The translations under genes and the position numbers were made by a program. From Branchiostoma floridae (taxonomy: Eukaryota; Chordata; Leptocardii; Amphioxiformes; Branchiostomatidae), in the NCBI RefSeq assembly GCF_000003815.2, contig NC_049980.1, positions 11,400,192-11,464,191 of the forward strand: a stretch of 64,000 bases of DNA. The letters are read 5' to 3'. Position 1 is the first letter of the stretch; every line of letters starts with the position of its first letter. A model generated the notes under the pieces. That model was not told the origin of the DNA, did no database searches, and saw only the letters and a list, made by a program, of their open reading frames with translations. Positions 47,842-60,112 of this stretch are shown piece by piece.

Positions 47842-49453
47842 AAGTAGATTAGCAGCAGCCGGCATCTAATTTTAGCCCGACAGTTGGAAACGTTTATAGT
47901 CTGTACAATCAAATTTATGCACATATAAATGACAATACTTTCCTCAAAATGTTGTCCAAGGCCAGCTTAGAAAACTGACCAATTCTAACTAGAACTACAT
48001 CTATTTGTGATAAAGTTCTAAAGAGATACCAGTGTTTAGCTTTTAGGACTCAAACTAGAACTATTTATTATTCTTTTGTACCTTATCTAAGTGAGTACTG
48101 TAAATGCATCTATAAAATGTTTTGGGCATTGGTGATTTTGAAATGCTTCAAATTTGGGCGAATTTTTCTTACTTCAAGTTTTTTTTTGCATGGAGATTGT
48201 TATCATCATAAAAGATGACAAAAGATTAAAAGACAGCCGTCTTAAACTTTTCATTGTATCTTTATGAAAAGACAGACAATTGTTTTCTTTGGTATACACG
48301 TGTAAGTCATAGAAGCATAAAACCAAATATCTAATCAAATGAGAAGGAGAATATTACCCAGGTATAGGTCAGTAACATTTAAAAAAAAAGCGTTGCTGCG
48401 CTTGATAAAGGCACTTGCCGCATGCGAACAAATTGTCTGTGGCAGTATCTTAGCATACATAAACTAAGAGGTATTTCTTCTGCATCAAGATTGTAAAAGA
48501 CGTCGACAGGCGATCTGATGATAGATATAACCCGGGTTATATAATGATTGCATTATCTGTAAATTCTCTGTTGACGTCGGCCTACATGGATGTTATAATT
48601 CTACTTGGCATCCTTAAGTTTGCATTTACATGTACACAATTCGCTAGGTTCATACTCACTGTTTTCAATTTAAAGAATGATCTCAGATAATGGGAGAAAA
48701 CTATGTCTTGTTCCAGAAACACCAGCACAATTTGTGGTTCAGGGTAGTTAGTAACTATAGCAATGGCATGTAGATTCGTATCTATAAATAAAGTACACAT
48801 AATCATGCCTAACTCTTGCAAGGCCATATTTCCTGTGAGCAAATACTCGATTAGTAGTCCAAGATGTTTTCTTCAAATCAATATGAGTTCGAGTAATAAT
48901 TTATACACTATTAGAATTGGTTATTGCACAAATTAAGACAGCTATTCTCGTAAGATGACTAAGTCTGATACACTCTTCGCACTCTAACAAACATGCACAT
49001 TTCCATCCTCAACATTCATATTTATATGAAAAAAATGCAGCGTTAAATGTTTCGGTAAATATGCAGAATCGTAAGCACCAGGGTAGTACGTTACTCGTTA
49101 GTGTACAGAATACAATATAATAAAGACTTTTTTCTATATCCACGGAAAGTAACAATGGCGTTATGCCTTCAATTTATATTCTACAACCGGTTAACCGTCC
49201 ATGCTTAGAGACTCAATCACAACCAATTATTTTGATTCATCAGTCCTTAAATTAAGGTGATCTGCCGCACGCACGTATACGAAGGCCCTTAGCAACGCTT
49301 AATATAATGATGTCCACAATTTGGTTGCTATGGCGATGGACGTAAGCCATCATGAAAGCACGTTGGTTGCTAATGAAATTCAATATAAATGCCTGTGGCA
49401 TTTTGGAGATCTGAAAAGGTTTTACAGAAGTAATTGGGAACCAAGCAGTAAGG
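47842..49453. other. 3' flank of gene A and spacer to gene B
   Basis: AT-rich. It contains the presumed 3' UTR of A. No canonical AATAAA was seen near the stop, and no further exon. Confidence 0.45.
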
Positions 49454-52158
49454 ATGTACTGGACATTATGCTGCGTTTTATCTATTGTTGCTGTGCAGAG
49501 CACAGCATTTTCTACTCCTAACCCTCCTGGACAGAACACAACATCACCTGACGCTAACGTTACCGTGGCTAACGTCATCGCTACGACGGCAACAGACGGA
49601 GAGACAATGCCGCCAGGTAAGACAAGTCTGCTCATGCTCATCTCTCATCCGTCAGCGCACCACCGTTATCTTGCAGATGTTTTTGGAAAAATACTGTAAG
49701 TTTGATTTTTACACACTTTTGATAGATAAAATCGAGTAACGTGTTCTTGACCTGTCCTTGGTGCTGAAAAGTTATCATCTGAGTACTGCATGTAATAACC
49801 TCAAAATAAATTGTATTAGTTTCTGGAATCAAGAGCTACATTCACTGTTGAATTTTTGTATTGAAAGAGTACAACTATGGGGCTTGTCCCTGGTGCTGAA
49901 AAATCATCATATGGGTACCAACTTACAGTTTCTGGATTTTTTTCTACATTGTAATGTGAGCTCTTACGTATGTGCTTTTGGGGAAAATGACAAGATTGAC
50001 TGAGCATGTGTCCAAACACTTACTCGTAGTTAATGACCATTCTTTGAATTTTGCATGTTTTCAGCATAAATCATATATTTGCATGATATGTATTTGAATA
50101 CGTTGACTTTTTATCTGTTCCAGATGTACTTACAAGTATCCTGAGTTCAGGGGCCATTGCTGGTATGTTATTGTATGAAACCCGTATTAAGACCTATGAG
50201 AAAAAAAATTTGTCTGGTTACAGTCCTGAAAAATTCTCCTTTGTTCCTTTTTTAATTGACGGTAGATTCTAACCAAAGTAATGGAATAGACACAGTTGTA
50301 CAATGTCAAAGTAAAATGCACCAGGAAAAGGGTACATTCAACAACATCATATTGTAATTATATAAATATGACTTGTATAAAATGAAAGAAATACAAGCCT
50401 TACATCAAATATTCAAAGCCGCTTTCTGCTCATAGACTGTGAAGTACAGACTGTTGAAGAACCTTTGAGTCCCTTTGTTTATCAAATTTCAGATCAGAAG
50501 TGTCATGTCGCTTGCCGGCAGTAAATCCAAGACCCTGAAATAGGGCCAGGGTCGGTAGGCTTTTGTCAGGATTGGTCGGGTAGCCGGAAACATTACTGTA
50601 TAACAAAAGTTGTCGACATTGCAAATTCTGAGATAAATAACATCAATAAAAGATCAAGTAGTATTTTCAAGAAATCCTTCAAAATATGGTAGATCTTTCT
50701 AAAATCTAATTTATCACATATTTGAATGTAAGTTTTATCAGCCCGGAGAGTATGANNNNNNNNNNNNNNNNNNNNNNNNNNNNNNNNNNNNNNNNNNNNN
50801 NNNNNNNNNNNNNNNNNNNNNNNNNNNNNNNNNNNNNNNNNNNNNNNNNNNNNNNNNNNNNNNNNNNNNNNNNNNNNNNNNNNNNNNNNNNNNNNNNNNN
50901 NNNNNNNNNNNNNNNNNNNNNNNNNNNNNNNNNNNNNNNNNNNNNNNNNNNNNNNNNNNNNNNNNNNNNNNNNNNNNNNNNNNNNNNNNNNNNNNNNNNN
51001 NNNNNNNNNNNNNNNNNNNNNNNNNNNNNNNNNNNNNNNNNNNNNNNNNNNNNNNNNNNNNNNNNNNNNNNNNNNNNNNNNNNNNNNNNNNNNNNNNNNN
51101 NNNNNNNNNNNNNNNNNNNNNNNNNNNNNNNNNNNNNNNNNNNNNNNNNNNNNNNNNNNNNNNNNNNNNNNNNNNNNNNNNNNNNNNNNNNNNNNNNNNN
51201 NNNNNNNNNNNNNNNNNNNNNNNNNNNNNNNNNNNNNNNNNNNNNNNNNNNNNNNNNNNNNNNNNNNNNNNNNNNNNNNNNNNNNNNNNNNNNNNNNNNN
51301 NNNNNNNNNNNNNNNNNNNNNNNNNNNNNNNNNNNNNNNNNNNNNNNNNNNNNNNNNNNNNNNNNNNNNNNNNNNNNNNNNNNNNNNNNNNNNNNNNNNN
51401 NNNNNNNNNNNNNNNNNNNNNNNNNNNNNNNNNNNNNNNNNNNNNNNNNNNNNNNNNNNNNNNNNNNNNNNNNNNNNNNNNNNNNNNNNNNNNNNNNNNN
51501 NNNNNNNNNNNNNNNNNNNNNGTCGGATGTATGAATTTTGATTTGGTTCAGTTCAACTTGATCAGAAGACTGATCTAAATCTTGTTGGTAAACGCTTAGT
51601 TTTGTGTACGGATAGTTATAATTCTTAAAAATGTAACATTATCACATATTCATTTCCTCAGGAATAGCGGTCGGTAGCGTGGCAGGAGTGGCGCTGATGA
51701 TTGTAGGAGTCATCGTGTGTGTCTTCATGTGTGTGACGGCGTGTACCAAGAACAGGTCAGAGGTCATCGCGTTTGAAATGAACCCTTTCTACTTATAACA
51801 AATAAGTGTTTTGTTAAAGAAAACTAAATAATGGGTTCACGCAAAGAGCGTCGCAAAAAAGATATAGAAGATTTTATCTTATTGATCATAAGAGCTTCAA
51901 TCTTTATACATGTCTGTGTGCTTGCCAGAAACCCATATATTGATATGGCAGATACATTTTATAATTTTGAGTTGTAACTGATATGAAATTGTAAGAAACG
52001 CATTTACAGTAGCTGGTCAATCGGTTTATGTATACTAGCTTGATTGACGTTTAAAGTGTACGAAATCACCTTTATGATACCTGTATTAATGAACAAATGT
52101 AATCATTTACAGGCAAGTGTCACCGAGGACGTCTGCAGTGAACTTGGGCGATGTGTAA
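49454..52158 (+). CDS. Mucin-like single-pass membrane protein B (interrupted by assembly gap)
   Basis: Visible exons 49454-49616, 50124-50162, 51662-51755 and 52113-52158 join in phases 1, 1, 2 to 342 nt, or 113 residues. The signal peptide is MYWTLCCVLSIVAVQSTA, followed by a short Thr/Asn-rich ectodomain with sequons NTT and NVT, and a 13-residue linker exon. One helix (about 66-93) has small-residue GxxxG-type spacing (GIAVGSVAGVALMIVG) and several cysteines. The tail is RQVSPRTSAVNLGDV. The last coding exon is 46 nt, like A and C. A 766-base run of N lies in the intron between the second and third exons. Because both flanking junctions are phase 1, a symmetric stalk exon could be hidden there, so the true protein may be longer. 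Confidence 0.7.
50756..51521. other. Assembly gap (766 N)
   Basis: Unsequenced bases inside the third intron of gene B as modelled. The content is unknown. Confidence 0.99.
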
Positions 52159-54689
52159 CAGCATCAGCCTTCGTCACAAAAATCGTTGATTGCAAACCCT
52201 TCTGACAAGTAGTTGCAAAAACGATGGTAACATAACTCAAAACCTGTTGTTTTATCAATTGTAGTGGCCTAAATGTACATTTTTAATGTTCCATAGGGAA
52301 GTCGTAATCGTTTTTCGTTGATACCAGATTAGTACGTTCAAACATCATCAGGGCTTATATGTGGGAATATGACGGCTAGGGAGCTAAGGACACATACCAA
52401 TTAGACTTCGACTCCAACTCTTTCGGATGCACCCTGAACCCTATGCGTTTGACATACACTACTCGTATAATGGAATCTTGGTATGTCATCGATGGTAAAA
52501 ACAACAGCACATTTTGAACAGTTCAGTTATCTTATACGTATATCATTGAATTTGTGGGAAGATGTCAATGAGGCTCCCAAGAAAAGTTATGATTACCGCA
52601 TTTTATTGCTGTGCCTGTTTGTAGATAGATGCAGGTGGACAGTAGGACAATGAGAACATGAATTTGGAAGTTAAAGCATGTACCATGCAGCTGTAAAAGT
52701 GTGGCCGAGACAAAGTAAAGCAATGTTGATTATTCAGCAACTCATGAATGCACTGTTGTTTTATTTTCTTTTGCAGGGTTGTTCTATTTTTTTTGGGGGG
52801 GGGGGGGGGGTCATGCCAGTCACTTACTTATGTNNNNNNNNNNNNNNNNNNNNNNNNNNNNNNNNNNNNNNNNNNNNNNNNNNNNNNNNNNNNNNNNNNN
52901 NNNNNNNNNNNNNNNNNNNNNNNNNNNNNNNNNNNNNNNNNNNNNNNNNNNNNNNNNNNNNNNNNNNNNNNNNNNNNNNNNNNNNNNNNNNNNNNNNNNN
53001 NNNNNNNNNNNNNNNNNNNNNNNNNNNNNNNNNNNNNNNNNNNNNNNNNNNNNNNNNNNNNNNNNNNNNNNNNNNNNNNNNNNNNNNNNNNNNNNNNNNN
53101 NNNNNNNNNNNNNNNNNNNNNNNNNNNNNNNNNNNNNNNNNNNNNNNNNNNNNNNNNNNNNNNNNNNNNNNNNNNNNNNNNNNNNNNNNNNNNNNNNNNN
53201 NNNNNNNNNNNNNNNNNNNNNNNNNNNNNNNNNNNNNNNNNNNNNNNNNNNNNNNNNNNNNNNNNNNNNNNNNNNNNNNNNNNNNNNNNNNNNNNNNNNN
53301 NNNNNNNNNNNNNNNNNNNNNNNNNNNNNNNNNNNNNNNNNNNNNNNNNNNNNNNNNNNNNNNNNNNNNNNNNNNNNNNNNNNNNNNNNNNNNNNNNNNN
53401 NNNNNNNNNNNNNNNNNNNNNNNNNNNNNNNNNNNNNNNNNNNNNNNNNNNNNNNNNNNNNNNNNNNNNNNNNNNNNNNNNNNNNNNNNNNNNNNNNNNN
53501 NNNNNNNNNNNNNNNNNNNNNNNNNNNNNGGTCATTTACGTCGATGGAGGTCAGACATTTAGGTGATGATATACACCAAAAAGCCGAGTTACTCCAGCAA
53601 CTGGGTATAATTTTCGAAAGGGTCATTTAGTTGAAAAAAAAAACACCTTTGGAGATGATTGTTGATTTTTAAGCAAGTGAGGAGTTTTAAAAAGATCTGA
53701 GGAGGAGTAAGTGTCATTACTAAGGGATCAAAGATATAACGTGTTATTTGCTTAAGTTGTAGTGCCTAAATAGAAGCACACAACGACTACTGCACATCTA
53801 TGAATATTGACGTATGATTTATAGCATAGATTTTTAACCTAATAAGACTGGAGTGCATGTACTATATTCAGATACCTTAAGTTGATTTATTATCGTGACC
53901 TAAATGTAAAGCAGGTCAGCTATCTACATTCTTGAAGAGTTCATCAGTTGCATAGCTACTGCATCAGTGTATCAGTGTAATGGTGATGATATAGTGTGAC
54001 TTCCGGCAAAACTGGCAAACACGAGCTCGTATGTACGTATACGTAGTCAGTAGCGTCGGTGCACAAATCACATTTCGGGGCATTATTATTAAGTACAAAT
54101 CTTTCAATGAATGTCTACAAAAATTACTTTCCATGTGACACCACCTTTATTATTATCATATTAAACCTTAGATGAGAGAGAAAGAAAAACATTGAGCTGT
54201 GACCTAAGGTGTGCGAGTCAGCTTGCTATGCTGGCTTCTTTCTAGTTGATATACGAATGAAATCCTAATCAAACATTTTGACAATGTCTTCAAAGATTTC
54301 ATGGCACGATCCACAGCTTATCCTTGTTTTCTCTCGTCAATTAACGTTACATATTTCATTTGAAAAAAAGATGTTTACTGAAAAATAATCGGACCTTGAT
54401 GAAATTGGTAGATATTGATCAAAAGCTTTCTACTTATTTTTGATAACTATACCCCGAAATTTGAGTTGTGTGGTTTATTTTTAGCGTGAAGTCACCAACA
54501 CCTGACTTTTCGCTGTACGGTAGTGTCATAGCAACTAGGGCGGTGGTCTACAATTGTGTGAAGGTTACGACACATAAGCGTACACGTGAAAGATGTCATT
54601 AGATTGATTCATCTCTGCGGTGGGTCTAATATGGAGCTTACATATGGCGTAACTCGGGGGCAACTTTGATATTTTCCCTGCAAATGCAA
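52159..54689. other. 3' flank of gene B and spacer to gene C, with a second gap
   Basis: No exon recognised. A run of Ts and about 17 Gs (52788-52810) comes just before the N block at 52834, so the sequence stalled at a homopolymer. The gap could hide coding sequence. Confidence 0.45.
52834..53529. other. Assembly gap (696 N)
   Basis: Unsequenced bases between genes B and C, preceded by a poly-G tract. All open frames running through it are artefacts. Confidence 0.99.
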
Positions 54690-54874
54690 ATGAATGTCAT
54701 CCCATGCCATAGTTACCATCGAAGATACCGCTGTTTTTGACAAACAGATTAGTGGCCACAGGTCAACAATACGGTGGGGTTGTATGCTCAAAACATGTGA
54801 CATCCACCATTATATGTCGCCAGTCACAGTATAGGACATCGTTTGAGATAGACTCTACAGAACGAGTCTTAAAG

Positions 54875-55565
54875 ATGATGTCCTCCACGTGCACAGTGTT
54901 CATGTTGATTTGTGCGTTGTCCACTTCTAGTGCACAGTTCGGCTTCGGTACTAAGCCCCCGTCTCCATCGACGCCACTGATAGTACTCACGACCACTGTT
55001 TCCACTCCGAATTCGAAGTTGCCGACTACTTCAGCCGACCAGCTGACAACCACACAACAGGAAGAAACTACACTACCTGGGCTAACAACCGAAATCGGTA
55101 CCCCTGAAGCGGAGACTGCCACGGTTACAGCGCCTCCTGGTACTGAGAGTACCACGGACTACAGCAGTCCTTCTATACAGGGGTTACAGGCATGGGAAAT
55201 CGCTCTTATTGCAGCCGGGGCGAGTCTGGCCGGAATACTCGTCATTGCAGCAGTTGGATACGGTATCTACAAAGCATGTAGGAAACGTAAAAGGTGTGTC
55301 TACTGTATGGTACATAACATGCATTTTTTTAGTACACGCTAACGTTGTTTTGATGTGGATATTTATAATTTAGATGGCTCCAAAATGGACAAGTTACAGT
55401 TTCAGTGAGACGTTAAACCATCACAGTAACATTTTTGTCCTTGTAAGAACGAAAAAGAAAAATGAATTTTATGTACATTCCCTACTATTGCGTCCATTAA
55501 TGTTGAAATTATCCTGCAGGGCCCGAGTCGGTTCCCAGCATGAGATGGAGTCACATGGAGAATGA
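54875..55565 (+). CDS. Mucin-like single-pass membrane protein C
   Basis: Exons 54875-55293 and 55520-55565 (phase 2) encode 154 residues. The start (MMSSTCTVFMLICALSTSSA) was chosen because it gives a signal peptide and aligns with gene D's start; longer in-frame ATGs lie upstream but are not conserved. A Thr/Pro/Ser-rich stalk (about 25-105) is followed by SSPSIQGLQAWEIALIA and one helix (about 107-132). Next is the basic juxtamembrane CRKRKRAR, of the kind that binds ERM proteins in other sialomucins (inference), and a tail HEMESHGE. Relative to D the stalk is about 200 residues shorter and the tail stops early at a TGA, after which D-like tail codons continue in frame. It is a tandem paralogue of D. 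Confidence 0.8.
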
Positions 55566-56675
55566 CAGCAGAGTGGCTCCAGACAGCAGCTGTCCTCGTC
55601 TGCTTCAGGTCAATGAACTGTACAGACATCACTGAATAGTACACGATTTGAACAAAAATAAGACGGCTACTCCATGTCTGTAACATGTAATATACGTGAT
55701 GAGGGCTTTTTATATGTCGATTAGACGACGCTTTAAATCTTACGATTTAGTTGTTGTGCTATATCTTGAGTTGCTTGACATTGTTTAGTGCCATGTGATG
55801 TGACGTGTTATCTGCACGTGATTGACAGGCAGCAAGGAGCCATGGCTCAGCTGAGCACACAAACGTGTACTGTATAACGCATCAATCAGTGGGATTTTAA
55901 TCAGACACTCAAGTCCGATGACTAACGGGAGGTTAAGAGCTGGATCCCTGCCGTTATTACACGTGGGACCAGTTGAGGAAAACTTTAAAACTTACAACAC
56001 CGGTTACCGCATCACTAGTCATACGCTAACGGGCTCGTCAATGAGACGTCGCCAAAAGCTTTGCGTTCATTATTACAAGGGCAGGGTTGCTAACTTGGTG
56101 ACAGAGTATACGCAACATTATATATAGATAAATACTAGATAGATGTGACGAAGAATTAATGTAAAAATTGATCAACTTTTCTATAATCATTTATTTTCCA
56201 AATCACTGTACCTACTTTTGTGTGTCTATAGTTGTAGAAGACCATACGAAAGTACCTGTACTTTTGTTGCGACAATAAAAAGTTAGTCTTTATGTAACAA
56301 TGGGAAGACGATTTTGAATACAGCATGCGAATTTAGAGTAAAATATACCATATCGTGGCAGTTAAAGTCAGATTTCAACGCTTACAATTTATATTCATCT
56401 GACAAGGCGAGTTCTTAACATTTATTTTCGATTAAGTTTTAACTTTTTTCTAAGGAAAAAAATAATCTTGCTACTGTAGCTATAGAACCTAATCACATTC
56501 ATTTATTACAGGCAGTTGAAAAGCACTCACAGACACAGCTATGTTATATATGGCAAGCGTCTGTGCTGCCTTCAGACCGACTTTGCAGAAATATTTCCGT
56601 GGTTTCAATAGCGAGAAGACCTTTCATTGTACATCCTTGTCCCAATGGGATAAGCAAAGGTTATGTGTTAACAAT

Positions 56676-56701
56676 CGTGTACATATACATATACATATAC
56701 G

Positions 56702-56779
<78 letters not shown>

Positions 56780-56870
56780 TATACACATGCACATGCACAT
56801 GCACATGCACATGCACATGCACATGCACATGCACATGCACTTGCACACGCACATGCACATGCACATGCAC

Positions 56871-56901
<31 letters not shown>

Positions 56902-56905
56902 TACT
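56676..56905 (+). repeat. Compound hexanucleotide microsatellite (ACATAT / ACACAT / GCACAT)
   Basis: Blocks of ACATAT, then ACACAT, then GCACAT (about 13 units), then ACACAT again. It lies in the 3' flank of gene C. It is open in several frames because the units lack stops. Alternating purine-pyrimidine throughout, so Z-DNA-prone. Confidence 0.95.
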
Positions 56906-57220
56906 CTCTTCTTGGAAATGGCATAAATGTAGTACAGCAGGCTGTATGATTAGTTAGACTTAAAGCTGGTTTATCGAGGGCTGTAATGAATATTAAGATC
57001 TTATGTATGTTAACGTTACTTAACTTTGCGGGAGGCCCATGGCACGGATCCCAAGGCCAGGCAAACTATCCGCATCAGCGTGCAAACACGCGAGCTAAGG
57101 AGAGAGCGAACTTTAGCCTGGGAGCAAATCAACTGATAAGAAGTCCATTGTTTTGCTGACTGCAGGTGCATGCACTTTTTGAAATAGTCGCTAGATGTCT
57201 CTAGATTTTTGCGTGTATCC

Positions 57221-58479
57221 GTCATTGCATCCAAATCAGAGACGCGCTCACTGCTTCATACGTGTAGCTATCAGTAGACATGATATGACACGACACGATG
57301 CTCGAACATATCTTAATGAATTTCAGACTGCATGTAACTTTTTCTCTGGAAATTTTGTTTCAAAATGACATCTGTAGTTTCCATATGGACCGTGAAGAGA
57401 AATTCAAATTTGACATGCATTTCCCAGAAATTGGATATGTGCGTCATACAGGAGTTTGTATAGCTCATACGGGTTAGTTTGGACAGGCTTTATGATGATA
57501 ACGTGAAAGGGGCATTCTACAACAGATGGGAGTGATATCTTCCGGTTAATATTAATTTTAGGAAGTAATAAATGCATACTACTTCACATTATACGATAAA
57601 GCACCCATTAGCCCCACGCGCATCAAAAATGATTCAGTCTTCTAGTAGACTCCCCAATTACCCTAGCCTCTAATCAATCTAAGCCTATGGGTGAATACGT
57701 AATGTACTTGACAATGCCAGACTTAAGTTAGGTTACAATACTAATTTCAGGAGCGCTAAGCAAAACTCTTCTTGTTCGGTGTTCTTTGATATCTACTGAG
57801 CAATTAATTGGCCTTCTCGGTGTGCTTAGCGCTCCTCAGATCATGCATTCCAAAAATATGCACGATAAACGAAGTGTCTATATGCATAGAGAATGCAAGG
57901 GTAGGGTCTGTATGGGTTTAGGGAGTGCCATGTTATTTCACAATACAGACATCGCGTAATTCACCATAAGTGGAATCCCGCAAAAGGTCGGCTGATTATG
58001 TATTAATTGATACGTTATCTATTGAAAAATAACACTCCCTTCTGGAGTGGAATGCCTTTTTAATGACCCGTCTATTCCTCGGTGTTTACGCTGTACGGCA
58101 TATACACATCGGGTTGGCTCATTAACTCTTAATCAAATGGGTGATTATATTACCTTTTAATCACAAGACAAATGCAAAGAGTATGTTTTTCTTATCAGTG
58201 TTTTTGTGTGCATGGAAATGTGTAGGCTGAGTGTGTTTGAGTGGCTTGATACAACGGAGGAAATAAATTAGATAAAGAGATGGCTAGCATTCTTCTGTAT
58301 GAACGACCATATATGTTTGATACATGTTCCTGTATATGTGTACTATGGCAACAGGATGGTGTTGTAAAAATTGTATGAAGGATATGACATCGTGCTTGTG
58401 ACAGATACCACGTGATTGATGTATGGAGAGGAGGAATACACCGCGTACACAGTCGCTGGGCAGTGATGGTGATATTTCC
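57221..58479. other. Spacer between the C and D duplication units
   Basis: No gene seen. It contains the inverted repeat at 57749-57836. Confidence 0.45.
57749..57836. repeat. Perfect 14-bp inverted repeat
   Basis: AGGAGCGCTAAGCA faces TGCTTAGCGCTCCT across 60 nt. It may be the ends of a tiny MITE or a stem-loop. Confidence 0.7.
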
Positions 58480-58572
58480 ATTAGCAACACAAATAGATAC
58501 CGCTTCACGCCATAGTTACAGTTGAAGATATCGCTGTTTTCGACAAACACTGTGGTTACCACGGGTGAACAG

Positions 58573-58580
58573 TATAAAAG
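58573..58580 (+). promoter_or_regulatory. TATA box of gene D (TATAAAAG)
   Basis: A canonical TATAAAAG sits 112 bp before the ATG, predicting transcription start near 58605. The homologous position in gene C (about 54768-54776) reads CAATACGGTGG, so the box is lost or was gained after duplication. Confidence 0.65.
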
Positions 58581-58684
58581 GGTTGTACATCCCAGATAAA
58601 TAAGATAACGTCGGATATTCCATCTTGCTAGAGGGACAGTGCTACAAGCTGTTTAAGATGGGCACCAATCCTAGGCGTTTAAAG

Positions 58685-60112
58685 ATGGTCACGTTGACAG
58701 TTTTTGTTTTCTTGTGTGCGTTGTCTATGTCAATTTCGAGTGCACAGAGTACATTCTCTTCTCCAGCGACCGCCCAAACCATCCCTGTCGCTACCACTTT
58801 GAATTCATCAACTTCTCCGGGGCCTACAGCTGCCAACACAACTTTACCAGGTAAAGTAACGTCACCCCCTAGGTGTCCTGCATTTTTTTGTTGTTGTTTG
58901 CATCAACCTCTAGTTTTTCCTTCTGTGTGACAGTATTTCTAACAAAAAGAATCTGTTTTGAATTGTAAAAACATCAGCGATGACGGCGACCACTGTATCC
59001 TTGCCGCAATTGCCGACGTCTTCTTCTTCAGCGGAACAATCGACAAATACGCCACAGGACAAGTCTACGGCAGGAGGATCACCTACAGCACTGCTCTTGA
59101 CTACCGTACAAGATGAAAGTACAACACAGAACTCAACTACATCACAGAGTGAAACTACAACATGGGGCTCACCTACCGCACAAGATGAAAGTACAACACT
59201 GGACTCAACTACAACACAACCGACTGAAACTACAACATGGGACTCATCTACAGTACTAGATGAAAGTACCGTGGCACAGGACTCAAGTACAACACAGGAC
59301 TCAACTACAACACAGGACTCAACTACAGCAGAAGATGAGAGTACCTCAACTACAACACAAAGTAAAACCACAACATGGGACTCAACTACAACACGGAGCG
59401 AGACTACAACATCGGTCCCAACTATAACAAAGAGTGAGGCTGCAACATGGGAGTCAACTACGGCACGGCATGATGAAGCTACAACACAGGACTCAATTAC
59501 AGCTCATGAATCAACTGCAACGCCGGCTGGTACTACAGCAAGGGACTCAACTACAGCATCAAGTGGAACTACAACATGGGGTCCAACTACAACACTGGCT
59601 GAAAGAACATCACAGGGGGCAGCTACAGCACAGGCGGAAACCACTCCACATGGCGAAACTACACAACGGAAATCAACTACACCGAGTACCGAGACCGACA
59701 CAGTCACAGTTCCACCTGGTACTGCGAGTACCACGGGTTACAGTAGTCCCTCTGTGCCAGGGTTGCAGACCTGGGAGATCGCTCTTATCGCTGTGAGCGC
59801 AAGTCTGGGTGGGATACTCATCATTGCAGGCTCGGCGTTTGGTATCTACAAAGCACTTGGAAAACGTAAAAGGTGTGTCTTCTATACTTCTTACTACTTC
59901 TATGTAACTTTGTTGTATGTTTCTGTCCATGTAGATTAGTATCAAATCATATTTGCGTCACAAACGTCAAACGTAAAAAGATGCTTATGGGGTGTTTATA
60001 TATCATCTGCAGCGCCCGTGTCAGTTTCGAACATGAGATGGAATCGCAAGAAGATCAGCAGCGGAGGGCCAGCTCTGGACAGCAGCTATCCTCGCCAGCT
60101 TCAAATTACTGA
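58685..60112 (+). CDS. Mucin-like single-pass membrane protein D
   Basis: Exons 58685-58850, 58978-59872 and 60013-60112 (phases 1 and 2) give 1161 nt, or 386 residues. The start MVTLTVFVFLCALSMSISSA aligns with gene C's signal peptide. The stalk (about 25-310) is dense in Thr/Ser with recurring DSTT, ETTTW and QDEST phrases, typical of O-glycosylated mucin domains. The membrane-proximal VPPGTASTTGYSSPSVPGLQ and the helix (about 321-346, WEIALIAVSASLGGILIIAG) are close to C. The basic KRKS juxtamembrane is followed by a 32-residue tail (HEMESQEDQQRRASS.. ending SSPASNY). The last coding exon is longer than in A-C because the early stop of C is absent. It is preceded by a TATA box. It is a tandem paralogue of C with a stalk expanded about threefold. 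Confidence 0.88.

Larger units (their letters stand above)
54690..57220 (+). repeat. Segmental duplication, unit 1 (gene C and flanks)
   Basis: It pairs with 58480-61500. Promoter sequence (GCCATAGTTAC..GAAGATA..CGCTGTTTT), coding ends and 3' flank all align in order. The shared 3' flank includes GATTGACAGGC, AACTGATAAGAAGTCCATT and a CTTTTTGAAATAGTCGCTAG stretch. Unit 1 carries the ACATAT microsatellite, which unit 2 lacks. Confidence 0.8.

Noticed and set aside
50722-53630. Open frames of 235-294 codons across the two N blocks
   Set aside because: The frames are open only because N carries no stops.
56541-56957. 138-codon frame through the ACATAT array
   Set aside because: Repeat translation (HIHIH, HMHMH) with no support on either side.
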